Assembly: GCF_014400405.1 (NCBI RefSeq)
Contig: NZ_CP060496.1
Location: forward strand, 3,100,001-3,164,000
Length of the DNA: 64,000 nt
Direction of reading: 5' to 3'
Source: Brachybacterium sp. Z12
Lineage (GTDB): Bacteria > Actinomycetota > Actinomycetes > Actinomycetales > Dermabacteraceae
The translations under genes were made by a program, and so were the position numbers. Each line of letters starts with the position of its first letter. The stretch's first letter is position 1. Under the pieces are notes generated by a model that ran no database searches, was not told where the DNA came from, and saw nothing but the letters and a program-made list of their open reading frames with translations. Positions 28,357 through 37,966 of this stretch are shown here, one piece after another.

Positions 28357-29233
28357 AGCTCTCCTCCGCTCGCCAGAAGTAGATGAACCCGATCACCAGT
28401 ATCCCGACTGCCGACACGATCGAGATCGTCCATGCCCGCAGATCGGGAACCTGGCCGTCGAGCAGGACAGTGCGCATCATGTCGATGATCTGGTAGAGCG
28501 GGTTGAGGGTCACGATGCTGAGCGCCGTCTCATTGTCCACGAACCGTTCGATCGGGAACATGACGCCGGAGCCGTACATCAGGAATCGGCTTACCACCCC
28601 GAGCACATTGGCCATGTCAGGGACATGGAACCCGATCCGCGCGGTGATGAGCATGAGGCCCAGGTTGAGCACCGTCTGGATCAGGAAGATCGGAATGACC
28701 AGCACCCAGGAGATCTGCGGGAGAGCGAACGGAGGGATCACCATGATGGCGAAGCACATCACCATTATCGTGAAGACAGCGGTCATCGTCGCCTGCAGCA
28801 CGGCCGAGATCGGAATCGACGCCCGCGGGAACGTGAAGGCCTTGATCATCGCCTTGTTGCTGCGCAGCAAGCTCGTTCCGGAGGTGATCGACGTCGCCGT
28901 CGAGCGGTACAGAAGGATTCCGATGATCAGGAAGGCGGGATAGTTCTCCATACCCCGACCGATCTTGAGCACGAGCCCGAAGATGACGAAATAGAACGCC
29001 GCATCGATGAGCGGGCGGAGGAAGAGCCACACGTTCCCCAGATGCATCCGGGAGTTCTGGGTCGAGGCACGGTGCCGCGAGTCGTACCAGATGAAGTGAC
29101 GCCGCTGCCAGAGCTGTTGAATGTACTCCCCCAGGGGTGGGCGTACGCCGATCCGCGCGAGTCCGCTCGGATCGAGGTTCTTCGCCTCGAGCGCGCGTTT
29201 CACATCGGAGGTGCTCTTCACCTCATTCACCAC
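28337..29233 (-). CDS. Polysaccharide ABC exporter permease (TagG-like, ABC-2)
   Basis: The GTG at 29233 is chosen because GAGGAG lies seven bases upstream; the open frame extends further. The ~298-residue protein has the ABC-2 layout: a cytoplasmic N-terminus ending in RHFIWYDSRHRAS, then about six membrane segments (WLFLRPLIDAAFYFVIFG, FLIIGILLYRSTATSI, AVFTIMVMCFAIMVI, VLVIPIFLIQTVLNLGL, a re-entrant GSGVMFPI and a last helix before RAEESYGRELG). It overlaps the ATPase gene by 20 bases. Predicted to export lipid-linked surface polymer. Confidence 0.88.
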   Translation of the reverse strand: MVNEVKSTSDVKRALEAKNLDPSGLARIGVRPPLGEYIQQLWQRRHFIWYDSRHRASTQNSRMHLGNVWLFLRPLIDAAFYFVIFGLVLKIGRGMENYPAFLIIGILLYRSTATSITSGTSLLRSNKAMIKAFTFPRASIPISAVLQATMTAVFTIMVMCFAIMVIPPFALPQISWVLVIPIFLIQTVLNLGLMLITARIGFHVPDMANVLGVVSRFLMYGSGVMFPIERFVDNETALSIVTLNPLYQIIDMMRTVLLDGQVPDLRAWTISIVSAVGILVIGFIYFWRAEESYGRELG

Positions 29234-31010
29234 TGCGGTTCTCCTCGACCTTCTGGTGCAACGCGTTCGTGTACACCTGCTCATATCGTCTCACCAATGC
29301 ACTCCAGGTACGTTCTCGGGCCATGCGCTGACCCTCGACGGAGTGACGCACACGAAGTTCGCCGTCGGCCGCCAGACCGGCGATCTCCTCGGCGAGCTGC
29401 TCCGCAGAGCCGGCCTTGATGAGAGTCGCGTGGAGAGCACCGTCCGGTCCCGTGACGGTCTCCCGCAGGGCAGGCAGGTCGCTAAGTATCACCGGGCGTC
29501 CCAGGGCGAGCGCCTCGATCGGCTTCTGCGGAGTGACGGAGCGGGAGACTGCGCGGTCCAGGCGGGGCACGGTCACCACGTCGAGCGACTCGACCCAGCG
29601 TCGCGCCTCAGCGGCCGGAACGCGTCCAGGGAGGTGCACACGATCCTGGATCCCGAGCTCACGAGCGAGGTCGGCGAGGCCGGGGCGGCGACGCCGTCTC
29701 CGACGAGAACCACGTGAAGGCGCTCGCGAAGCTCGGGATCGGTTTCGGGGCTGTGCAGCAGCTGGCCAGCGGCGCGGAGCACGGTCTCGAAGCCTTCATA
29801 GTCCACCAAGGCGCTCACTGCGCCCACGGCAAACGCATCGTCAGGCAGATCCAGGCCCACACGACGTCGAGCTTCGCCAACCGGGAGGTGGTCCGTCAGC
29901 AGACTCTCGTCAACCCCATTGGGGACCAGAGTGATGCGCGCGGGGTCCACGCCGCGCTCGATGAGCTGCTCGGCCATCGTGGCGCTCAGCGTCACCACCG
30001 CCGAGGCTGAGGCCGCCAGCTCCCCTTCTCGCGCGCGCACCAGCCGTACCTTCTCCGAGGCCTCGGCCGCGGCGCGCGCCTGTTCAGTGTGGCGGGCTGC
30101 GATCCAGGTCTGCTCCATCAGCCCGCGAACCTCCAGCACCCATGGGATGCCGGTCGCCTCACTGACCGCCTGGGCCACCATCGCGTTGCGGTAGTCGGTG
30201 GTGGCATGGAGGACATGGGGGCGCAGCTCACGCACGATGTTGAGTGCGGCTACGACCTCCTGCTCGAGGCGCCGCTGGGGGTCGCACCGAGTGAGGTAGG
30301 CAGGGTGCGGCGGTACTCGACTCCGTCAATAGTGTCGGAGCCCCCGGCAAGCACCTTTCCGATCATGACCGGGTAGCCGGTGCGGGTGAGCGCCACGGAG
30401 CGTACGCCGCCGTCGGCCAGGGTTCGAAGGATCCGGTGGGTGCGCAGGGAGTACCCGGACTGGGTGTGAGGCAAGGAGTTGGTGATCAGGTGCAGTACCC
30501 GCAGGTTCTCGCCCTCGGTACGACACGGGCTCAAGGCAACGTGCCCTTCGGGGATCGCTAGTCGGTGACCGGGTTGAAGAAGGTCCACCTCGCTCTGCAG
30601 GCGGCGCGCGTAGGCGGAGAATCCCTGACCGGCGGCCTCCAGGATCCCGACGGCCTCACTCATCTCGCCCCGCGACCAGGCGGAGCGCGCGCGGGTTGCG
30701 GCAGGCGCCTCATCGGAGAGCAGCTCGGGCCGGTCAAGGAGCAAGAGACCTCGCCGTGAAGGGTGGAGCGGGAGTGAGGGTCCATGGCGAGTCGACGCTG
30801 GGCGTCGTCGGATTCCCCCGCCATGAAGGCACCGAGCGCCGCGGCGCCAGCGAAGTCGGGCAGGGTCGCGGCGATGGTGCGGAGCAACCTCCCGGCCCGT
30901 ATCCGGGCTACGAACGGCAGACGACGGCTCACTTGCACGACGAGGAGAGCGGGATCGTCCATCGCATGCTGGACGGCGGACTGGAGCAGGAGGCGCGCGT
31001 TGAGCGCCAC
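29223..31010 (-). CDS. Glycosyltransferase family 4, three frameshifts
   Basis: Four overlapping frames join into one protein when one C is restored at each of three sites: near 30747 (TTCACGG), 30274 (ACCCCCAG) and 29682 (GCCCCGG). The restored protein has an N-terminal helical region (LLVVQVSRRLPFVARIRAGR), then a GT4 core: LHLITNSLPHTQSGYSLRTH, HATTDYRNAMVAQAV, LVPNGVDESLL, VVLVGDG and TPQKPIEALALGRPVILSD. The start is uncertain; GTG 31010 is used, but the frame is open to TTG 31184. It probably acts on the polymer exported by the adjoining ABC system. Confidence 0.78.
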
Positions 31011-31180
31011 GCGTCGAGTGCTGGGCACGGGCCTCCGCTCGGTCAGGGATCGACCGGCCGGCCGATGCGCTCCGGCGATCTTAGCGAGAGCTGGAAGAAG
31101 TGTGTCACTCCGCTGCTGGTGGACGTGACGTTCGTACCTTCTGGCGCAGCGGTGGGTCGATCGCACCTCAGGCCCCGCTT

Positions 31181-31981
31181 TCAATGCTCAATCGCCCCGG
31201 CGACCCTCTCCCGCAGCTCGATGAACTCCGGCAGTCGTCGCATCTCCTCGCCGAGCACCCGACCCGCCTGCGAGGAAAGCGTGACCTCCTGGTCCAGCAC
31301 CACTCGTCCCGGCCGCGCGCTCATCACCAGTACCCGATCCCCCAGGAACACCGCCTCGTCCACGTCATGGGTGATGAAGAAGACCGTGCGGTGCTGCTTC
31401 CGCTGGATGCCCAGCAGATCTGCCTGCAGCCTGGCCCGCGTGATGGCGTCCAGCGCGCCGAACGGCTCGTCCATCAGGATCACGTCGGTCTCGTTGGCGA
31501 GCACCCGCGCGATCTGGGCGCGCTGCTGCATGCCGCCGGAGAGCTCGTACGGCTTCGCATCGCCGAAGTCGCCGAGCCCTACCAGGTCCAGGTACTCCTG
31601 GGCCTTCTCGTTGCGCTGCTTCTTGCCCACCTTGCGCATCCGCTTGCCGAGGGCCACGTTCTCGCGCACGGAGAACCAGGGGAACAGGTTCGGCTGTTGG
31701 AAGACCACCCCTCGCTCTGCGCCGGGCTCGGTGATCTTCTGCCCACGATACCGGGCGGTGCCGCCGGTGGGCTCGAGGAAGCCGGCGATGATCTTCAGCA
31801 GGGTGGTCTTTCCGCATCCGGACGGGCCGACGACGCACACGAACTGCCCTTGGGGAATGGTCAGGTCCGTCTCGGCGAGCGCGTGCACCACGTCCCCGGA
31901 ATCGGTGACGAAGCGCTGCGAGACGCCATCGAGGGAGACGACGGCGGAGTCGAGGTCGGTGTGGAGCGTACTGTCGCTCAT
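31181..31981 (-). CDS. ABC importer ATPase, nitrate/sulfonate/taurine type
   Basis: 266 residues. Walker A is VVGPSGCGKTTLLKII, the signature ELSGGMQQRAQIARVL and Walker B DVILMDEPFGALDAITR, with the H-loop FFITHDVDEAVFL. This is the SsuB/TauB/NrtD group. It forms an operon with the substrate-binding lipoprotein and permease, overlapping the lipoprotein gene by four bases. The imported ligand (aliphatic sulfonate, taurine, thiamine precursor or similar) cannot be read from the sequence. Confidence 0.92.
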   Translation of the reverse strand: MSDSTLHTDLDSAVVSLDGVSQRFVTDSGDVVHALAETDLTIPQGQFVCVVGPSGCGKTTLLKIIAGFLEPTGGTARYRGQKITEPGAERGVVFQQPNLFPWFSVRENVALGKRMRKVGKKQRNEKAQEYLDLVGLGDFGDAKPYELSGGMQQRAQIARVLANETDVILMDEPFGALDAITRARLQADLLGIQRKQHRTVFFITHDVDEAVFLGDRVLVMSARPGRVVLDQEVTLSSQAGRVLGEEMRRLPEFIELRERVAGAIEH

Positions 31982-33066
31982 CGGGTGACCTCCTCTATCG
32001 CCTCACCGTAGGGCATCTCCTGGTACACGCCGTCCTCCGCGAGGGCGTCGATCCCGCTCTGCGTCTCGAGGAACTCCGCAGTGCTCGTCAGGGCCGTGGC
32101 GAGCCCGTCCCCACCGAAATACTCCGCGCCGGCCTGCTCCTCGAGTGTGGGATAGATGTACCCGTCCAGCAACTTCTCCGCGTCCTCCTGCTCCACGCCC
32201 AGCTGCACAGAGATCGAGGTCGCAGCGAGTTCGGGCTCCTCGTTGAGCAGACGCGTGCCCTCGGCCTGCACGAGCGTCCACATCCGCATGAACTCGGGAT
32301 TCGCGGTGATGAAGGCATCGGTGCCAGCGATCAGGTCGAAGGTCGGAGCGCCCAGCCCGGCGCTGGCCTCGCTCGAGAGGATGGTGTGCCCCTGCTCGGC
32401 CAGCAGCTCGCTGAGAGTGGGCTCCCAGACCCACGCGGCATCGATCTCATCGCGCTGCCAGGCGGCGAGAATCGCGTCGGTCGCAAGGTTGATGACGCCC
32501 ACCTCGTCGCTCAGCCCCTCCTCGCCCAGTGCGGTGAGCAGCGAGTAATGCGCCGTCGAGCCGAAGGGCACGCCGATCGTCTTGCCGGACATGTCGGCGA
32601 GCGACTCGATGCTCGGATCCTTCACAACCAGCGACTCCGCATCACCGATCACATCGCTGATCCAGATCACCTTGAGATCCTTGGACAGCGGCGGGGAAGC
32701 GGCCTTCACCACCGGGCTCGAGCCCACTTGCGAGATGTCCAGCGAGTCGGAGCCGAATGCCTGGATCACGTCGCCGCCGGAGTTCATCTTCAGCCAGGAG
32801 ATGTTCGCCTCCGGCATGCAGGCCTCGAGCAGTTGGAGGTCCTTCACGACCAGGTCGCCATTGGGGATCGCCTGCCAGGCGATACGCGCCGAGGTGGTGA
32901 TGCTCGGGTCCGGCTCGACCGGGCAGGTGAGTTCACCGGAGAAGTTGTCGGGATGAGTGGTGCGGCCGGACTGCACGCAGCCGCTGAGCGCGAGAATCAC
33001 GCCGAGTGAGGCGGCGGCCAGGCGCAGCGCCGTGCCGCGCCGACGGGTCGGGGTCAGGGTGTTCAC
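31978..33066 (-). CDS. ABC importer substrate-binding lipoprotein
   Basis: The GTG at 33066 gives 362 residues with a lipoprotein signal: RRRGTALRLAAASLGVILA then the lipobox LSGC. The mature part is an NMT1/SsuA-like periplasmic-binding fold: IAWQAIPNGDLVVKDLQLLE, DSLDISQVGSSPVVKA, GKTIGVPFGSTAHYSLL, LATDAILAAWQRDEIDAAWV and FEFMRMW-like helices. It is anchored outside the membrane and hands ligand to the adjoining permease. Taurine- and sulfonate-type binders share the QVGSSP pattern, but this is not enough to name the ligand. Confidence 0.9.
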   Translation of the reverse strand: MNTLTPTRRRGTALRLAAASLGVILALSGCVQSGRTTHPDNFSGELTCPVEPDPSITTSARIAWQAIPNGDLVVKDLQLLEACMPEANISWLKMNSGGDVIQAFGSDSLDISQVGSSPVVKAASPPLSKDLKVIWISDVIGDAESLVVKDPSIESLADMSGKTIGVPFGSTAHYSLLTALGEEGLSDEVGVINLATDAILAAWQRDEIDAAWVWEPTLSELLAEQGHTILSSEASAGLGAPTFDLIAGTDAFITANPEFMRMWTLVQAEGTRLLNEEPELAATSISVQLGVEQEDAEKLLDGYIYPTLEEQAGAEYFGGDGLATALTSTAEFLETQSGIDALAEDGVYQEMPYGEAIEEVTR

Positions 33067-33071
33067 GGCGT

Positions 33072-33998
33072 TCAGACCTTTCCGTGCCACGGCACCAGGC
33101 GATCGCCGACCCATCGGATCGCGCCGTCGAGCGCGAGTGCGACGAAACCGATGACGATGATGCAGGCAATGGTGAGAGCAGTGTTGAGCTGGGTGCCGGA
33201 GATATAGGCGAGGCCGCCGATGCCGGGGATGCCGTTGTTGAGCTCCGCAGCGACGACAGTGGTCCAGGCGAACCCCACAGCCAGCCGCACCCCGGAGAAG
33301 ATCGAGGCGGTGGCGGCCGGCAGCACCACGAATCGTGCCATCTGCGGGGAGCTGGCCCCCATGCTCCGGGCGGCGGAGAGGTAGTCCTCGCGCACGCCGC
33401 GCACGCCGTCGATAGTCGCGATGACGATCGGAGGGAAAGCGGCGAGGAAGAGCAGCAGGTACTTCGAGGTATCGCCGATGCCCACCCACACGATGATCAG
33501 GCCGATGTATCCCAGCGGCGGCAGCGCCCGCAGGAAGTTCAGGAATGGGGCGAAGGCCGTGTTCGCCGGCTCCCACATGCTCATCAGCGCCCCGAGAGCG
33601 ATGCCCATCACCGCGGCGAGAGCGACTCCGACGCCGATGCGCTGGAGGGAGGCGATCAGGTGCTCCCAGAGGTAGTAGTTCTGCACGCCGCACACGGTGC
33701 GCCCGGAGTTCTCGTCGACGACCAGGCAGCGGTTGGCATCGATGAATGCCCCGAGCACGGCCTGGGGGCTCGGCAGATACAGCGGGTCGACGAGCTCGAT
33801 CGCCGTGATCAGCCACCACAGGGCCAGCACGCCGAGCAGCACCCCGCCCTGCAGAAGGCGGTTGCGACGCATTCGTCGGGATCTGCCCCTTCTTGCGGCT
33901 CTCGCCACTCGCACTGAATGCTCTTTCTCGGTGGTCGTCGTCCCGAGGCCTGGTGGCGGTGGGGGCTCGGCGTCTGCCGTTCTCGCGCCGTCGTTCAT
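33072..33998 (-). CDS. ABC importer permease, SsuC/TauC type
   Basis: The ATG at 33998 (MNDGARTADAEPPPPP) has GGGAG upstream and gives 308 residues; the longer frame is rejected. After a Pro-rich and Arg-rich cytoplasmic N-terminus come about six membrane segments (LLQGGVLLGVLALWWLITAI, RIGVGVALAAVMGIALGALM, GYIGLIIVWVGIG). The EAA loop is present around YLSAARSMGASSPQMARFVV, with GWAWTT-like and AELNNGIPGIG motifs. It pairs with the SsuB-like ATPase and the lipoprotein. Confidence 0.9.
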   Translation of the reverse strand: MNDGARTADAEPPPPPGLGTTTTEKEHSVRVARAARRGRSRRMRRNRLLQGGVLLGVLALWWLITAIELVDPLYLPSPQAVLGAFIDANRCLVVDENSGRTVCGVQNYYLWEHLIASLQRIGVGVALAAVMGIALGALMSMWEPANTAFAPFLNFLRALPPLGYIGLIIVWVGIGDTSKYLLLFLAAFPPIVIATIDGVRGVREDYLSAARSMGASSPQMARFVVLPAATASIFSGVRLAVGFAWTTVVAAELNNGIPGIGGLAYISGTQLNTALTIACIIVIGFVALALDGAIRWVGDRLVPWHGKV

Positions 33999-34284
33999 GG
34001 GCTGCGTCAGCTCCCTCTCGTCTCGCCGAGTCGCTGGGAGGACATTACCCCGCAGAATTCGTGGCCACGTGTCGGATGGGACAGAAATCTGCTCTGACCG
34101 GTCAGGACCCGAGTTCGAGAACTTTTCGCGGCAGACTGTTACCCGATCGTTCACTACCATGCTGTGGTCGCGAACCCGACCCCGTGTCCACTGCCGGTAA
34201 CGTCCTCCCCTTACGACGATCATCATGTGTGCCTGGTTCGCGCCGCGACCGGCCGAGCACTCGGCACACGACGAGGAGCACCCC
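33999..34284. promoter_or_regulatory. Divergent promoter region with perfect palindrome
   Basis: 286 bases separate the divergent importer operon and the GltS-like gene. It contains the perfect 12-bp palindrome CTGACCGGTCAG at 34094-34105, a candidate dimeric-repressor site. AT-richer sequence (GAACTTTTCGCG, 34120s) suits a promoter. No box pair is certain. Confidence 0.35.
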
Positions 34285-35760
34285 GTGTCCGCACTGTTCG
34301 GCCTCTCCCTGATCGGGATCTTCTGTGTGATCGGTATGGCGCTGCGGCGCTGGATTCCCGCCCTGCGCACCAATATGGTCCCCGCCTTCGTGATCGCCGG
34401 GTTCCTCGGCGCGATCGCGATGAACGTCGGTCTCTCCGGGGTTCTCGAGGGTGTGGACCACGAGTTGTTCACGATGCTCACGGCGCAACTGTTCACCCTG
34501 TCCTTCATCTCGATCGGCCTCACCCCTCCGCCGACCAGCACGAAGGGCGATGGCGGCAAGACGCAGAAGGTGCTGCTGCGCGGTGCCTGGGCGATGGGTC
34601 TCACCTGGACCCTCGTGTTCTCGATCCAGGCCCTCATCGGGGTCGGCGTGGTCGCCGCCACCGGTCGCTTCGGCGGGATGGACCCGATCTACGGGTTCAT
34701 GGTGCCGTTCGCCTTCGCACAGGGACCCGGCCAGGCCGTCACCTTCGCGGGGATCTTCGAGCAGCAGGGCTGGGACGATGCCGTGAACGTGGGCCTCGCC
34801 TTCGCCTCCGCCGGCTTCGCCGCCGCGTTCCTGGTGGGCGTGCCGCTGGCCAAATGGGGCATGAGCAAGGGCCTTGCCACGCACTCCATGGGCATCTCCG
34901 ACTCGGTGGGCAAGGGCTACTTCCGCAAGGAGGAGGAGACGGAGTCGATGGGCACCGAGACCACGTTCTCCGGCAATATCGATACCCTCACCTTCCACTT
35001 CGCGATGATGGGGCTGGCCTACCTGCTCGCTCACGGGCTGGCCTGGATCTTCGGTCACCTCCCCGGGTTCGTGGGCGACACGATCAGCGGCATGATGTTC
35101 ATGAACGGACTGCTCGCCGCGTACTTCCTGCGCTGGGTGCTGCGGAAGATCCGGGTCGAGCACCTCCTGGACCGGCAGATGCAGGCCAAGCTCACCGGCT
35201 TCACCACCGACTACGTCGTGGTCGCCTCCTTCTTGGCGGTGCAGGCCGCCGTGGTGGCCGCCTGGCTGGTCCCCATCCTGGTGACGGTCGTCCTGGTCAC
35301 GGCAGTCACCGTGGCGCTGTGCTTCCTGATCGGTCAGCGCTACGGCAGCGATCACGACTTCGAGCGCACCATGGGCATGTTCGGCACCCTCACCGGCACG
35401 ACTCCTACCGGCCTCGCCCTGGTGCGGATCCTCGATCCGCGCATGCGCACCACCACGATGGCTGAGATGGGGCTGATGAACCTCCCCGAGATGCTGTACA
35501 TCCCGGCGATGCTCACCATCTCCGCCGCCTTCGCCGGCGAGCTCGGCCTGGGGGCCGCCGTCGGCGTGATGGCCGCGCTCACCGTCGCGTACTTCGTGAT
35601 CATGCTGGTCACCCGAAGCTTCAGCACGCGCACCTGGACCCGCCGGGGAATGTCGATCAAAAGACCGCACGGGATCCCGAGCCGTCCATCACCCCTGACG
35701 CGCCCACCACTCAGCTCGCCACCCAGCACACCCCGCCCGCCTCGAACGAAGGACCTCATC
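34285..35760 (+). CDS. gltS: Sodium:glutamate symporter (GltS-like), 3' end uncertain
   Basis: The GTG at 34285 has GAGGAG seven bases upstream. About 460 residues with ~11 membrane segments (LFGLSLIGIFCVIGMAL, MVPAFVIAGFLGAIAMNVG, FAFAQGPGQAVTFAGIF, MMGLAYLLAHGLAWIFGHL). TGTTPTGLALVRILDPR matches the C-terminal half of GltS. It would import glutamate or a related anion with Na+. The frame has no stop before the next gene: it continues through a Pro/Ser-rich tail into the amidohydrolase. A one-base shift would end it at TGA 35696-35698. I treat the run-on as an indel effect, not a natural fusion. Confidence 0.78.
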
Positions 35761-37388
35761 GTGGAGACGCTCTACCACTCCGGCCGCATCCTCACGATGG
35801 TCGACCAGGACGATGCCCCCGAGGCGGTGCTGGTGCGCAACGGTCGCATCGCCGCCATCGGCCCACTGGTCGAGGTGCGCGCGCGAGCCTCAGCCGGCGC
35901 CGGCGCGGTGGACCTTGCCGGGCGCACCCTGATGCCGTCGTTCATCGACTCCCACGGCCATCTGCTCCAGCACGGCATGCTCGCCTCCCTCGTGGACCTC
36001 GAGAACGCCAGCAGCATCGAGGAGATCGTCACTGCCTTCCGCGACCGCCTCGCCCAGCGCGAAGCGGGTGATCACACGCCGCTCGTCGGGGCGAAGTACG
36101 ACACTCAACTGCTGGCCGAGGGCCGCCACCCCACCCGCGCGGACCTCGACGCCGTCACCACCGCGCTGCCGGTCTTCGCCCTGCACCGCAGCATGCACGT
36201 GGCCGTCGGCAACTCCTTCCTCGTCGACGGTGCCGGTCTCACGCGCCGAGACGCCCGACCCCGAGGGCGGGCGCTTCGGCCGCTTTGCCGATGGCACGCC
36301 GGACGGGTACGTCGAGGAGCATCCGGCGATGTCGGCCTTCGCCGCGCTCCTCTCCCCGGCGGTGGAGGAGGGCTGCTGCCGGCCGGCATCGCCGATCCGC
36401 TGCGGGCCGCCGAGCTCGCCGTCGCCGACTACCTCCGCCACGGCATCACCACCGCCCAGGAGGGCGCCGCGGACCCCGCCACCATCGGAGGGCTCGTGGC
36501 CGCCGCCCGCGCCGAGGCACTCGGCCTGGACGTCGTCGTCTACCCCGTGGTGCAGCTCGGGACCACAGCCTTCGACGAGCATGCCGAGTTCGCAGGTGAC
36601 TACGTCGGCCGGCTACGGCTGGGCGGCTACAAGATGATCCTCGACGGCTCGCCGCAGGCTCGTTCAGCGTGGATGAGCGAGCCCTATCAGCCGATCGAGG
36701 GCGATGAGGAGCCGGGCTGCGCCTACCCGATCCACAACCCGGAGGAGGTCGAGGCCTTCACCCGCGCCGTCGCCGAGCAGGGCCGTCAGCTCATCGTGCA
36801 CTGCAACGGGGATGCCGCTGCGCAGCTGTGGGTCGAGACCGCCGAGCGCATCGGCGCCGAGCATCCGGCACTGCTCGAAGCGCGCCCGGTGATGATTCAC
36901 GCCCAGACGGTGCGCGACGATCAGCTGGAGCGGATGGCGCCGCTGGGGATGATCGCCTCGATCTTCTCCTGCCACACCTGGTTCTGGGGCGATGTGCACC
37001 TGCGGAACTTCGGCCCCGAGCGCGGGCGCCGCGTCTCCCCTGCCCGCTCCGCCCTGGACCGCGGTGTGCGGGTCACCCTCCATCAGGACACCCCGGTCAC
37101 TCCCCGGACATGATGCTGACCCTCTGGGCCGCCGTGAACCGGATCAGCCGCACCGGGCAGCCCGTCGGCCCCGAGCAGCGGATCTCGACCTGGGAGGCGC
37201 TGCGCGCCGTCACCTGCGAGGCCGCCTACCAGTACGGTGAGGAGGACTCCAAGGGGCAGATCCGCGAGGGGATGCGGGCGGACCTGGTGATCCTCTCCGC
37301 TGATCCGCTCGCGAGCGCACCGCAGGACCTGCGAGACATCGCAGTGCTCGAGACGATCAAGGACGGCGAGGTCGTGTTCCGGGCTTGA
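35761..37388 (+). CDS. Amidohydrolase family 3 (YtcJ-like), three indels
   Basis: The GTG at 35761 has GAAGGA eight bases upstream. METLYHSGRILTMVDQDD, AGRTLMPSFIDSHGHLLQHG (metal HxH), a lysine region GGYKMILDGSPQARSAWM, IVHCNGDAA, MIHAQTVRDDQL and the C-terminal EGMRADLVILSADPL define an amidohydrolase of the YtcJ/NfdA group, about 540 residues. Indels: one extra base near 36250, one missing near 36372 and one missing C in CCCC near 37106. Correcting them joins TPDPEGGRFGRFADGT, GLLPAGIADPL and TPVTPPDMMLTLWAAV. Such enzymes hydrolyse N-acyl or amide groups; with the glutamate-type symporter a catabolic pair is plausible. Confidence 0.8.
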
Positions 37389-37391
37389 GCC

Positions 37392-37817
37392 TCACTCGAT
37401 GATCTCGTCCTGCCCAGTCCTTCGCAGCTCCGCCAGCCCCTCCTCCATCGCCCGCACGCTCTCCTCGCTGTGCCGGGGCCAGTCTTCGAGCTCGCGCACC
37501 ACGCGCACCGGTTCGGTGCTGCGGTAAGAGCGGGTGGGGTTGCCGGGGAGACGCTTGTCGGTGACGTTCGGATCGTCCTCGAGCTGGCCCGTCGGCTCCA
37601 CGACGTAGACCCGGGGCTCTCCGTCGCCGCGCGCGAGCTGCGCGCCCCAGGCCGCGGCGTGCATCGTCTGGGTGAGATACACGTGCCGCAGCGGGGCGTC
37701 GTCGCGGTAGTTCGAGGGCTGCACCGGGGTGAGGAGCTCGCCCGGGGCCAGGACGGACCTGGTGCCGTGGAGGTAGAAACCCTCCTCGTACACCTCGAAG
37801 GGGACTGGCTCGCTCAT
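37392..37817 (-). CDS. arr: Rifamycin NAD+ ADP-ribosyltransferase
   Basis: The ATG at 37817 (MSEPVPFEVYEEGFYLHGTR) gives 141 residues, the normal Arr length; the longer open frame is not used. Arr motifs: YLHGTRSVLAPGELLTP, SNYRDDAPLRHVYLTQTM, AAAWGAQLA, RVYVVEPTGQLEDDPNVTDK and FPGNPT-like RLPGNPTRSYRS. The family transfers ADP-ribose from NAD+ to rifamycins, inactivating them. It stands alone, tail-to-tail with the amidohydrolase gene (3-base gap), and is likely a chromosomal intrinsic copy, since no mobile element is adjacent. Confidence 0.88.
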   Translation of the reverse strand: MSEPVPFEVYEEGFYLHGTRSVLAPGELLTPVQPSNYRDDAPLRHVYLTQTMHAAAWGAQLARGDGEPRVYVVEPTGQLEDDPNVTDKRLPGNPTRSYRSTEPVRVVRELEDWPRHSEESVRAMEEGLAELRRTGQDEIIE

Positions 37818-37966
37818 CGCGTCCTCGCTCTCCGCCGGGCCCTCGCCCGGCCGGCCCTCATCCTCCTGCATGCGGACCCCTCGCGCACCGTCGTGCGGGA
37901 ATCCCCCACCCCACGTTGGGGCCCGCCCCATCGTCCCCGCATCGCGGCCTCTCGTAGCCTTCCGGC

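Noticed and set aside
29223-31184. Four separate small genes in the GT4 region
   Set aside because: Each break is repaired by one C in a run, and the pieces line up in order as one glycosyltransferase.
34225-37113. A natural GltS-amidohydrolase fusion protein
   Set aside because: Separate ribosome site and start for the second part, a structureless joint and nearby indels make a lost stop more likely.
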